This document shows, one piece after another, positions 1-5,736 of a stretch of 32,027 bases of DNA (the stretch's first letter is position 1; every line of letters starts with the position of its first letter). The notes under the pieces were generated by a model. That model was not told the origin of the DNA. It saw nothing but the letters and a program-made list of their open reading frames with translations, and made no database searches. The translations under genes were made by a program, and so were the position numbers. The DNA is from Paracoccus nototheniae (GTDB lineage: Bacteria > Pseudomonadota > Alphaproteobacteria > Rhodobacterales > Rhodobacteraceae), in NCBI RefSeq assembly GCF_004335005.1, contig NZ_RQRT01000053.1, positions 1-32,027 of the forward strand. Direction: 5' to 3'.

Positions 1-219
1 TTCGGCGATCTCGGGGGTGGCCGCGATCTCGGGCGGGGCCTCCCATTCGGTGACCATCGAGCGGATCTCTTCGCCCCCGGCGGCGAGGGCTGCGGGCGGG
101 GCCTCGGCGGCGACGCCGCGTTCCAGCCGTTCAGGCAGCATGATGGCCGCCGCCGAGACATGCAGCGCGGCGGCGATGGTGAAGAACCCGGCGGTTTCCA
201 GGGTGCGGCGCGTGATCAT
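1..219 (-). CDS. tonB: TonB-family energy transducer, N-terminal part (cut by window edge)
   Basis: Only the first 73 codons lie in the window; the frame is open to the left edge. The protein starts with a short basic cytoplasmic tail (MITRR), then a single hydrophobic segment at about residues 11-28 that contains His20, the position of the functionally important membrane His of E. coli TonB. A Pro/Ala/Glu-rich stretch follows, as expected for the periplasmic spacer. The ATG follows the stop of the upstream exbD by one base and has a GGAGG five bases before it, overlapping that stop. It is the last visible gene of an exbB-exbD-exbD-tonB operon. Family knowledge: TonB couples the inner-membrane proton motive force to outer-membrane receptors; the likely client here is the heme receptor encoded at the right end. 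The C-terminal receptor-binding domain is outside the window, so the assignment rests on the N-terminus and context. Confidence 0.8.
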   Translation of the reverse strand, partial: MITRRTLETAGFFTIAAALHVSAAAIMLPERLERGVAAEAPPAALAAGGEEIRSMVTEWEAPPEIAATPEIAE

Positions 220-220
220 G

Positions 221-601
221 CTAGCCTCCGCTGACGACAAGCTGGGCCCCGGCGGGGGCGATGATGCGCAGCCGGGCCAGATGCCCGGCCAGCAGCGCGG
301 CAGAGGTGGCGGCATCGGCGCGGATCTCGACCGGATCGTCGCTGTCGCGGGCGGCGATCGCGTCCCAGACCGCCTCGCCCCGCGCCTCGTTCCAGGCCAG
401 TTCGCCCGCCGCCGAGACATAGAGCACGTCGATCGCCTGCGCCTTGATGTCCGAGGCACTGTCGGGCGGGGTCAGCGGAAACGGCGTCGGCTGAGAGATC
501 TGTGCCGTCAGCAGGAAAAAGATCAGCAGCAGGAAGACGACGTTGATCATCGGGATGATCGATTCGCCGCGCGGCTTGCGGGGGGGCATGTCGATGCGCA
601 T
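221..601 (-). CDS. exbD: ExbD/TolR-family protein, second copy, with Asn in place of the membrane Asp
   Basis: This 126-residue protein has the ExbD layout: a short cytoplasmic N-terminus, one transmembrane helix at about residues 17-36, and a periplasmic domain. The conserved motif that normally reads PMIDVxFLLLIFF is here PMINVVFLLLIFF, with an AAC codon for Asn20. In E. coli ExbD the equivalent Asp25 is the essential protonatable residue. The gene directly follows another exbD copy that retains the Asp, so the two probably assemble together around ExbB. The start at the first ATG (601) lies four bases past the TAG of the upstream copy; a second ATG five codons in is also possible. Family membership is secure. 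A regulatory or structural role without proton conduction is my inference. Confidence 0.87.
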   Translation of the reverse strand: MRIDMPPRKPRGESIIPMINVVFLLLIFFLLTAQISQPTPFPLTPPDSASDIKAQAIDVLYVSAAGELAWNEARGEAVWDAIAARDSDDPVEIRADAATSAALLAGHLARLRIIAPAGAQLVVSGG

Positions 602-605
602 GGGC

Positions 606-1013
606 CTATTCGATCAGGATAAGGTTGGTGACGCCGCCGTCGCGCAGCAGGTCCATGACAGTGACCAGACGCTGCAGGTCGGCATCCGCGCGCGGGCGCA
701 GGATCACCGCCGCGCCCGGTTCGGGCAGCAGCGCCGTGACATCGGCCAGCAGGGCGGCGGGATCGGCGGTGACGCCGTTCAGCAGCACCGCATCGGGGGT
801 CACATCGACCAGCCGTGGCGCGCCCTGCCATGCACTGCCCGTTCCCTCGGCCCCGCCCGCGATGGGCAGAACCGCATCCGTGCCAAAGCGCGAGGCGAGC
901 ATGAAGAAGATCAGCAGCAGAAACACCACATCGATCATCGGCGTCAGCGACATCTTGCGCGGATGCCGTCTTGGGCCAAGATCAAGACCCGATCCGATGG
1001 CGGGGGTGGCCAT
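606..1013 (-). CDS. exbD: ExbD/TolR-family proton-channel protein, canonical copy
   Basis: This 135-residue protein has a cytoplasmic N-terminus of about 24 residues, a single transmembrane helix carrying LTPMIDVVFLLLIFFML with the conserved Asp at residue 28, and a periplasmic domain ending in INLILIE-like sequence. In the family this Asp carries protons with ExbB to energise TonB. The start codon overlaps the stop of exbB by one base (TAATG), indicating translational coupling. Together with exbB, the second exbD and tonB it forms one transcription unit. TolR is the main alternative, but no tolA, tolB or pal follows and a tonB-like gene does, so ExbD is preferred. Confidence 0.9.
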   Translation of the reverse strand: MATPAIGSGLDLGPRRHPRKMSLTPMIDVVFLLLIFFMLASRFGTDAVLPIAGGAEGTGSAWQGAPRLVDVTPDAVLLNGVTADPAALLADVTALLPEPGAAVILRPRADADLQRLVTVMDLLRDGGVTNLILIE

Positions 1014-1699
1014 TACTCGGCCGCCTCGAACAGGCGGGCGCGGGTCGGCGCCGGGGCGTCACGGCTGACGAAGACGCGGGTCGCCAGATCCTCCAGATCC
1101 GATTGCAGGCGGTCGCTGATGCTTTCGAACCAGGACAGCGCAACACCGGCGGGGATCGCCACCGCCATCCCGGCAGCGGTGGTCAGCAGCGCCACCCAGA
1201 TGCCGCCCGCCAGATCCGAGGGGTCGGCCTGATTGCCCGAGTTCTGCAGCACCTGAAAGGCCGCGATCATGCCCAGAACCGTGCCCAGCAGGCCCAGAAG
1301 CGGCGCGATCGTGGCGATCAGTTCCAGCGCGCGCAGACCCGCACGGGACCGGAACAGCGCCTGACGGGCGACACGGGCGGTTTCCTCGCGCGCGGCATGA
1401 TCGTCGAAGCGCGGGTCCAGCGAGGTGCCGATCGCCGCCTGCGTCACCCGCGCGCGGGCCGAGGGGCGACCGCGCACCTGATCCATCGCCTCGCGCTTGC
1501 GGCCTTGGGACCACAGCTGCAGGGCGGCGCGGGAATGGCTGCCGCCCCAGACCCCAAGGCGCCACAGCGACCACAGTTTCCACAGGACGACCGCCAGCGT
1601 GATGACCGACAGGGCCGCGATCAGCCACATCGTCCAGCCGCCGTCATAAATCAGTCCGAACAGCGGCAGCGCCGCCAGCGAGGTTGCAAGTTCAGTCAT
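1013..1699 (-). CDS. exbB: ExbB/TolQ/MotA-family proton channel protein
   Basis: This 228-residue inner-membrane protein has hydrophobic segments at about residues 21-45, 125-150 and 165-190. The second and third lie in the well-conserved region APLLGLLGTVLGMI...AGGIWVALLTTAAGMAVAIPA, which is diagnostic of the ExbB/TolQ/MotA family. It forms the pentameric scaffold of the proton channel and associates with ExbD. It is the first gene of the operon, and its stop overlaps the next start (TAATG). It has ExbB topology without the long periplasmic leader found in some family members. The promoter region upstream carries a palindrome similar to one in front of hmuR, so iron-dependent expression is likely. 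Confidence 0.9.
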   Translation of the reverse strand: MTELATSLAALPLFGLIYDGGWTMWLIAALSVITLAVVLWKLWSLWRLGVWGGSHSRAALQLWSQGRKREAMDQVRGRPSARARVTQAAIGTSLDPRFDDHAAREETARVARQALFRSRAGLRALELIATIAPLLGLLGTVLGMIAAFQVLQNSGNQADPSDLAGGIWVALLTTAAGMAVAIPAGVALSWFESISDRLQSDLEDLATRVFVSRDAPAPTRARLFEAAE

Positions 1700-1860
1700 G
1701 ACATCGGTTCCTTGGGCGTGGCGGTCGGGCAGACCGCAGGATGGGGACGGGCCGGGGGACGGGCTGCGGATGATGCCGCCGTGACGGGACCGCAGGGGCT
1801 GTGGCCGCGATGATTGTGTTGCGCATGACGCGTTTCCCGACCGGTTCCGAATGGGCGACT

Positions 1861-1897
1861 TTTATACTCGGGTAAGGAGTCTGACTAATCATGTCAA
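1861..1897 (-). promoter_or_regulatory. Candidate iron-responsive promoter/operator of exbB-exbD-exbD-tonB
   Basis: Read on the minus strand, TTGACA (1897-1892) overlaps the palindrome TGACATGATTAGTCA (1896-1882), which is TGA-N9-TCA. A -10-like TACCCG follows after 17 bases. A better -10, TATAAA (1866-1861), lies 16 bases from an alternative -35 (TTAGTC, 1888-1883). Either way the palindrome covers a -35 region. TGA-N9-TCA is the core reported for RirA-type iron-responsive operators in alphaproteobacteria. A closely similar element lies before hmuR: 16 of 21 aligned positions are identical. The regulator and its binding are inferred. Confidence 0.55.
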
Positions 1898-1981
1898 GAA
1901 TTGGGCCCGTATTTTCTGCAGGACCGGCAGGTCGGTCACGCGGCCTTGTTCACGGGGCCGGCAGCGGGCACTGTCATCGCC

Positions 1982-2596
1982 ATGACCCCATTCCGCCCGC
2001 CTGCAATGATTTTGGCCGGAGGCCGTGCGACCCGGATGGGCGGCGGCGATAAGCCCCTGCTGGCCTTGGGGGGCAGACCGATGCTGGCGCATGTGGTGGC
2101 GCGGCTGCGCCCGCAGGTGGGCGCGCTGGCGCTGAATGCCAATGGCGATCCGGCCCGGTTTCAGGGCTTTGGCCTGCCGGTGCGGGCAGACAGCCTGCCC
2201 GACCATCCCGGACCGCTGGCGGGCGTGCTAGCGGCGCTGGACTGGGCATCCGAGGCGGGCACAGATCTGGTGCTGACCGTCGCGGGGGACACGCCCTTTC
2301 TGCCCCCCGATCTTGTGGACCGGCTGCTGGCCGCGCGCGGGCCTTCCGGGCTGGCTTTGGCCGCGACGCGCGATGCGGCGGGCGATCTCCACGATCATCC
2401 GACCATCGCCCTGTGGCCGACGGCCCTGCGCGACGATCTGGCCGCGTCCCTTCTGGCGGGACAGCGCCGGATGCGCCGCCTGACCGACCGCCATCAGCCG
2501 GGGCGGGCGGTCTGGACGGGCGATCCGGACCCGTTCGCCAATATCAACACCCCCGCTGATCTGGCGCTGGCAGAGGCCCGCCTTGCCACGCTTTGA
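1982..2596 (+). CDS. mobA: Molybdenum cofactor guanylyltransferase MobA
   Basis: This 204-residue protein would transfer GMP from GTP to molybdopterin to make the MGD cofactor of DMSO-reductase-type molybdoenzymes. The N-terminus has the nucleotidyltransferase loop MILAGGRATRMGGGDKPLL at about residues 9-27. A TVAGDTPFLP motif near residue 100 provides the metal-binding Asp. The C-terminus NINTPADLALAEARL is typical of MobA. The ATG at 1982 was chosen because it places the glycine-rich loop nine residues in; an in-frame upstream start at 1901 would add 27 unconserved-looking residues. No strong ribosome binding site is visible. The next gene overlaps its end by 14 bases. Regulation is not evident apart from the shared divergent region with exbB. 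Confidence 0.92.
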   Translation: MTPFRPPAMILAGGRATRMGGGDKPLLALGGRPMLAHVVARLRPQVGALALNANGDPARFQGFGLPVRADSLPDHPGPLAGVLAALDWASEAGTDLVLTVAGDTPFLPPDLVDRLLAARGPSGLALAATRDAAGDLHDHPTIALWPTALRDDLAASLLAGQRRMRRLTDRHQPGRAVWTGDPDPFANINTPADLALAEARLATL

Positions 2597-3464
2597 CCGG
2601 ATCGTGATCCTCGACTGGTCGGCGGCGGGCCGTCCGGTGCAGGGCGCCAATTCCATCTGGCTGGGCTGGGACGGGGGACTTGTCCAGAACCCCGCCACCC
2701 GCCATCAGGCCGAGGCCGTGTTGCAGGACGCCGTGGCGCAAGCGCATCGGACGGGCCAGCGCCTGCTGATCGGGGCCGATTTCGCCTTTGGCCACCCGAC
2801 GGGGCTGGCGCGACGCATCGTGGGGCGGCCCGACGCCTTGGCCTTGTGGGATCATCTGACGGCGCGGCATCGCGACGATGACCGCAATGCCAGCAATTAC
2901 CGCGAGGTCGCGGCAGCGATGAACCGGACCCTTGGTGCACCGGTCTTTTGGGGCAACGGTCGCCGCGACCAGATCCCCGACCTGCCGCGCCTGAAGCCTG
3001 CGCCCTGTCCCGGCCTTGCCCCGCATCGCGCGACCGAGACGCCCTGCCCCGGCGGGCCGCGCCCCAAATCGCCCTTTCAGCTGGCCGGGGCGGGCGCGGT
3101 GGGCGCGCAAAGCCTGACCGGCATTCCCTGCCTGAACCGCCTCCGCCGCGATCCCGGCACCGCCGTCTGGCCGTTCCAGCCGTGGCGGGACGCCGTCGTG
3201 GTGCTGGCCGAGGTCTATCCCTCGATGATCGCGGCACCCTTGCGCCGGACCACGGGCTTTTCTTGCGTGGATGCGGCGCAGGTCAGCCTGCTGGCCCGCA
3301 GCCTGCGCCATCTGGACGACCGCGATGCTCTGGCCCCGATGCTGGCCGCCGACCCCCGCATTGCCGATCCGGAATCAGAGGGGCAGATCCTGGGCTTTGG
3401 CCATGAAACCGCGCTGCTGGCCGCCGCGTGGGGGGTCACCGGGGCCAGCGCAACCCAGGGTTGA
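2583..3464 (+). CDS. DUF429-like protein of unknown function, overlapping mobA
   Basis: This 293-residue protein starts with TTG inside the last codons of mobA, in another frame, so the two are probably translationally coupled. The start is supported because the recognisable block DRIVILDWSAAG begins five residues later; the next candidate, a GTG, would cut into it. Visible elements in order are ILDWSA (about residue 8), LLIGADFAFG (about 60), AEVYPSM (about 210) and ESEGQILGF (about 264). Spaced acidic residues in ILDxS, xADFAFG, AEVYP and an EG-x-ILG-like C-terminal motif resemble the DUF429 group of predicted RNase-H-fold proteins. The biochemical role is unknown. Pairing with mobA suggests, but does not show, a link to molybdenum cofactor metabolism. 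Homologues may be annotated as molybdopterin-guanine dinucleotide synthesis proteins on context alone. Confidence 0.7.
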   Translation: MPRFDRIVILDWSAAGRPVQGANSIWLGWDGGLVQNPATRHQAEAVLQDAVAQAHRTGQRLLIGADFAFGHPTGLARRIVGRPDALALWDHLTARHRDDDRNASNYREVAAAMNRTLGAPVFWGNGRRDQIPDLPRLKPAPCPGLAPHRATETPCPGGPRPKSPFQLAGAGAVGAQSLTGIPCLNRLRRDPGTAVWPFQPWRDAVVVLAEVYPSMIAAPLRRTTGFSCVDAAQVSLLARSLRHLDDRDALAPMLAADPRIADPESEGQILGFGHETALLAAAWGVTGASATQG

Positions 3465-3490
3465 CAGGCCCGGAACGACCATGCGACCAC

Positions 3491-3505
3491 AGGCGTTGCG
3501 CCTTT
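3491..3505 (+). terminator. Weak hairpin downstream of the mobA-DUF429 pair
   Basis: AGGCG and CGCCT flank a three-base loop and are followed by TT, 26 bases after the DUF429 stop. The stem is short and the T-run minimal, so termination here is only a possibility. Confidence 0.25.
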
Positions 3506-3525
3506 CATGACAGGACCGACCGGTT

Positions 3526-3553
3526 CGGATGCCCCGCGCGCCCGTCGCATCCG
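3526..3553. repeat. Inverted repeat upstream of the membrane protein gene
   Basis: CGGATGC (3526-3532) and GCATCCG (3547-3553) are perfect inverted arms separated by 14 bases. The element lies in the 151-base gap before the 3616 gene, just upstream of a 16-bp tandem duplication. It could be an operator or a leader hairpin; nothing else supports either. Confidence 0.4.
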
Positions 3554-3561
3554 CCGGACTG

Positions 3562-3593
3562 CGATCGACACAAGGCCCGATCGACACAAGGCC
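3562..3593. repeat. Perfect 16-bp tandem duplication
   Basis: The unit CGATCGACACAAGGCC occurs twice head to tail (3562-3577 and 3578-3593), directly before the ribosome binding site of the 3616 gene. It is one of five similar short tandem duplications at gene borders in this window. Confidence 0.95.
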
Positions 3594-3615
3594 AGACCAA
3601 CAGAAGGAGAGACGC

Positions 3616-4428
3616 ATGAGCAACGCGACACTGGCCCTGTTGGTGCTGCTGGCGGCGCTGGCCTTTGCCGTCTCTCCGGTTCTGTTTCCGGGCTTTGCGG
3701 GCTTTGATCCGGGGCGGTTTCCGATCCCTCAGGATGATCCTCCGGTACAACCGGCGGGATGGGCGTTTTCGATCTGGGGGGTGATCTATCTGTGGCTGAT
3801 CCTCGGCGCCGGGTTCGGCCTGTGGAAGCGCCGCGATGACGAGGATTGGCTGCCTCTGCGCGCGCCCCTGCTGGTCAGTCTGGGCATCGGATTCTTCTGG
3901 CTGCCGGTCGCCAGCCGCTGGCCGGGGGTGGCGACGGTGATGATCCTTGCGATGCTGGTCAGTGCGATCGTCGCGATGCTGTGGGCCGGGCGCCGCGACC
4001 GATGGTGGGAGGGGCGGCCCATCGGCCTTTACGCGGGCTGGCTGACGGCGGCCTCGGGCGTGTCGGCAGGGATCTGGCTGGCGGGGCATGGCTGGCTGTC
4101 CGGCCATGCGGCGGCGTTCCTGTGCCTGCTGGCGGTGATGGCCGTAGCCCTGAGCGTGCAGTCGATGCGGCCCTGCGAATGGACCTATCCGCTGGCGGTG
4201 ATCTGGGCGCTGATCGGCATCATCGCCGCGAACCTTGCAGGCGGTCCGACCGGCAGAGACTGGCTGATCATCGTCACGGCAGCGCTTGGGGCGGCTGCGC
4301 TGTTGGGTCGCATCTGGACGAATCGCCATCCGCCCGATCATTCCGAGGCCTTCCGGACCGACCCGCGCAAGCCTGCCCGCCCGCGCAAGGTCCGCGCCCC
4401 ACGATACCCCAGACATGCCAAGCCCTGA
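3616..4428 (+). CDS. Polytopic membrane protein, possibly TspO/MBR-related
   Basis: This 270-residue protein is very hydrophobic, with about eight candidate transmembrane segments (roughly residues 5-22, 50-70, 82-98, 104-122, 133-152, 157-176, 182-203 and 207-225) and a basic, Pro-rich cytoplasmic tail. Residues 48-60 read GWAFSIWGVIYLW, and several Trp-rich helix ends resemble tryptophan-rich sensory proteins. TspO proper has only five helices and about 160 residues, so this would be a longer relative. The ATG at 3616 has a good AAGGAGAG site five bases upstream; in-frame upstream codons read through the tandem repeat and look non-coding. Its stop codon sits inside another tandem duplication, and a peroxidase gene follows 30 bases later, so co-transcription is likely. 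Family assignment is tentative and the substrate unknown. Confidence 0.6.
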   Translation: MSNATLALLVLLAALAFAVSPVLFPGFAGFDPGRFPIPQDDPPVQPAGWAFSIWGVIYLWLILGAGFGLWKRRDDEDWLPLRAPLLVSLGIGFFWLPVASRWPGVATVMILAMLVSAIVAMLWAGRRDRWWEGRPIGLYAGWLTAASGVSAGIWLAGHGWLSGHAAAFLCLLAVMAVALSVQSMRPCEWTYPLAVIWALIGIIAANLAGGPTGRDWLIIVTAALGAAALLGRIWTNRHPPDHSEAFRTDPRKPARPRKVRAPRYPRHAKP

Positions 4429-4445
4429 CCTGCCAAGCCCTGACC
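4416..4445. repeat. Perfect 15-bp tandem duplication spanning a stop codon
   Basis: The unit TGCCAAGCCCTGACC occurs at 4416-4430 and 4431-4445. The first copy contains the TGA stop of the upstream membrane protein gene; the second copy ends just before the AGGAGA ribosome binding site of the next gene. The duplication therefore lengthens the short intergenic spacer. Confidence 0.95.
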
Positions 4446-4458
4446 CAGGAGATTTCCC

Positions 4459-5007
4459 ATGAAGCGCCGCATTTTCCTGAGGCTGGCCACCGCGATCCCG
4501 GCCCTTGGGCTGGTCCCTGCGCGCGCGCAGACGGCGCCGGGCTTTACGTTTCCGTCGATCGACGGCGGCAGCTATGACACGGCTGACTGGCGCGGGCAGC
4601 CGGTGCTGGTGATCAACACCGCCTCGCTTTGCGGGTTCTCGGGGCAGCTGCGCGACATGCAGGCGCTGCACGAGGCCTATGCCGCACGGGGGCTGGTGGT
4701 GCTGGCCGTGCCGTCGGATGATTTCAATCAGGAACTGGCCAGCGGCAAGGAGGTCAGCGAATATTGCCAGATGGAATTCGGGATCACCCTGCCCATGACC
4801 GACATCCTGCATGTCGCCAAGGGCGAGGTGCATCCGTTCTATCAATGGCTGCGGCAGGAAACCGGTTTCGTGCCGAAATGGAATTTCGCCAAGGTACTGC
4901 TGGGCCCCGGCGGTCAGGTGCTGGGCCAATGGGGGTCGTTCACCAAACCGGGCGGTTCGCAGATCATCAAGGCCGCCGCGCCCTTTCTGGCCCCCGCTGC
5001 GGGCTAG
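4459..5007 (+). CDS. Exported glutathione-peroxidase-family protein
   Basis: This 182-residue protein begins with a signal peptide, MKRRIFLRLATAIPALGLVPARAQ, whose RRxFLR pattern resembles a twin-arginine signal, with a likely AxA cleavage near residue 23. The mature part has the glutathione peroxidase fold: INTASLCGF with the redox Cys58, YCQMEFGITLP with a second Cys103, and KWNFAK carrying Trp141 and Asn142. The usual NQF motif that supplies the catalytic Gln is here SDDFNQE, so Asp88 replaces that Gln. In the family these enzymes reduce hydroperoxides using thioredoxin or glutathione. An exported, Cys-type enzyme would act in the periplasm, with an unknown electron donor. AGGAGA lies seven bases before the ATG. 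It probably forms a unit with the membrane protein gene upstream. Confidence 0.85.
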   Translation: MKRRIFLRLATAIPALGLVPARAQTAPGFTFPSIDGGSYDTADWRGQPVLVINTASLCGFSGQLRDMQALHEAYAARGLVVLAVPSDDFNQELASGKEVSEYCQMEFGITLPMTDILHVAKGEVHPFYQWLRQETGFVPKWNFAKVLLGPGGQVLGQWGSFTKPGGSQIIKAAAPFLAPAAG

Positions 5008-5031
5008 GCTGCCGGGGGCCGCGACGTCGGG

Positions 5032-5060
5032 GCAAGGCTGGCGGGCGCAAGGCTGGCGGG
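5032..5060. repeat. 15-bp period tandem duplication after a stop codon
   Basis: GCAAGGCTGGCGGG occurs at 5032-5045 and again at 5047-5060, a period of 15 bases. It begins 25 bases after the stop of the peroxidase gene and ends ten bases before the stop of the convergent dehydrogenase gene. Confidence 0.9.
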
Positions 5061-5070
5061 GGATAAGCCG

Positions 5071-5736
5071 TCACCATGGCACGCGCGCGCCCTTCCAGTC
5101 CCAGAAACTGCCGCTGTCCTCGGGCGTCAGCCCCGCGATCACCTCCAGCAGCGCCCCGGCGCTGCGTTCGGGCGTGATGGTCGGATAGCGCGCGGCATAT
5201 TTCGCGGTCAGCGGCGTTTCCACCGTGCCCGGATGCAGGGCGACCAGCACTGCGTGGCGGTTGCGGCGCCGGTATTCGATGGCCGCCGTGCGGATGATCT
5301 GGTTCTGCGCCGCCTTGGCCGCGCGATAGGCGACCCAGCCCCCCAGATCATTGTCGCCGATTGACCCCACCCGCGCCGACAGCGATCCCATCACCGACCG
5401 CCGGTCACGCGCCAGCAGCGGCGCGAAATGCCGGATCGCCAGCGCCACACCGGTGGCATTCAGCGCGAATTGCCGCGCCATCGCCTGCGGATCGACCGCG
5501 TCCATGGTCTTTTCGGGGCCATGCCCGTCGATGACCAGCGCACCGATGGTGTTCACGATCAGATCGAAATCCTGCCCCTGCAACCGCGCCGCATGATCGG
5601 CGACGGTATCGGCCTGCGTCAGATCCAGCCCGTCGCCGCTGCGCGACAGCGCGGTGACCGATGCCCCCTGCCCGCGCAGCCGTGCCACCAGCGCCGCCCC
5701 GATCCCGCCCGAGGCGCCCAGCACCAGCGCCCTCAT
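5071..5736 (-). CDS. Short-chain dehydrogenase/reductase (CsgA/C-factor-like)
   Basis: This 221-residue protein opens with the Rossmann motif MRALVLGASGGIGAALV (glycines at residues 7-13). It contains the NTIGAL block in place of the usual NNAG, a catalytic-type Ser at about residue 110 in the MGSLSARVGS region, and YRAAKAA carrying the YxxxK pair near residues 128-132. It is therefore a classical SDR using NAD(P)(H), with unknown substrate; short size and motifs resemble the C-factor-like subgroup. The start at 5736 was chosen because ATG overlaps the photolyase stop as ATGA and puts the Rossmann loop at the N-terminus; longer readings upstream would run through the photolyase gene. Its coupling to the photolyase suggests one operon, but no shared function is evident. 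Confidence 0.85.
   Translation of the reverse strand: MRALVLGASGGIGAALVARLRGQGASVTALSRSGDGLDLTQADTVADHAARLQGQDFDLIVNTIGALVIDGHGPEKTMDAVDPQAMARQFALNATGVALAIRHFAPLLARDRRSVMGSLSARVGSIGDNDLGGWVAYRAAKAAQNQIIRTAAIEYRRRNRHAVLVALHPGTVETPLTAKYAARYPTITPERSAGALLEVIAGLTPEDSGSFWDWKGARVPW

Noticed and set aside
1692..1892. A 66-codon minus-strand frame between the candidate iron box and exbB
   Set aside because: It begins inside the operator-like palindrome, has no ribosome binding site and gives a Pro/Arg-rich product; treated as the exbB leader.
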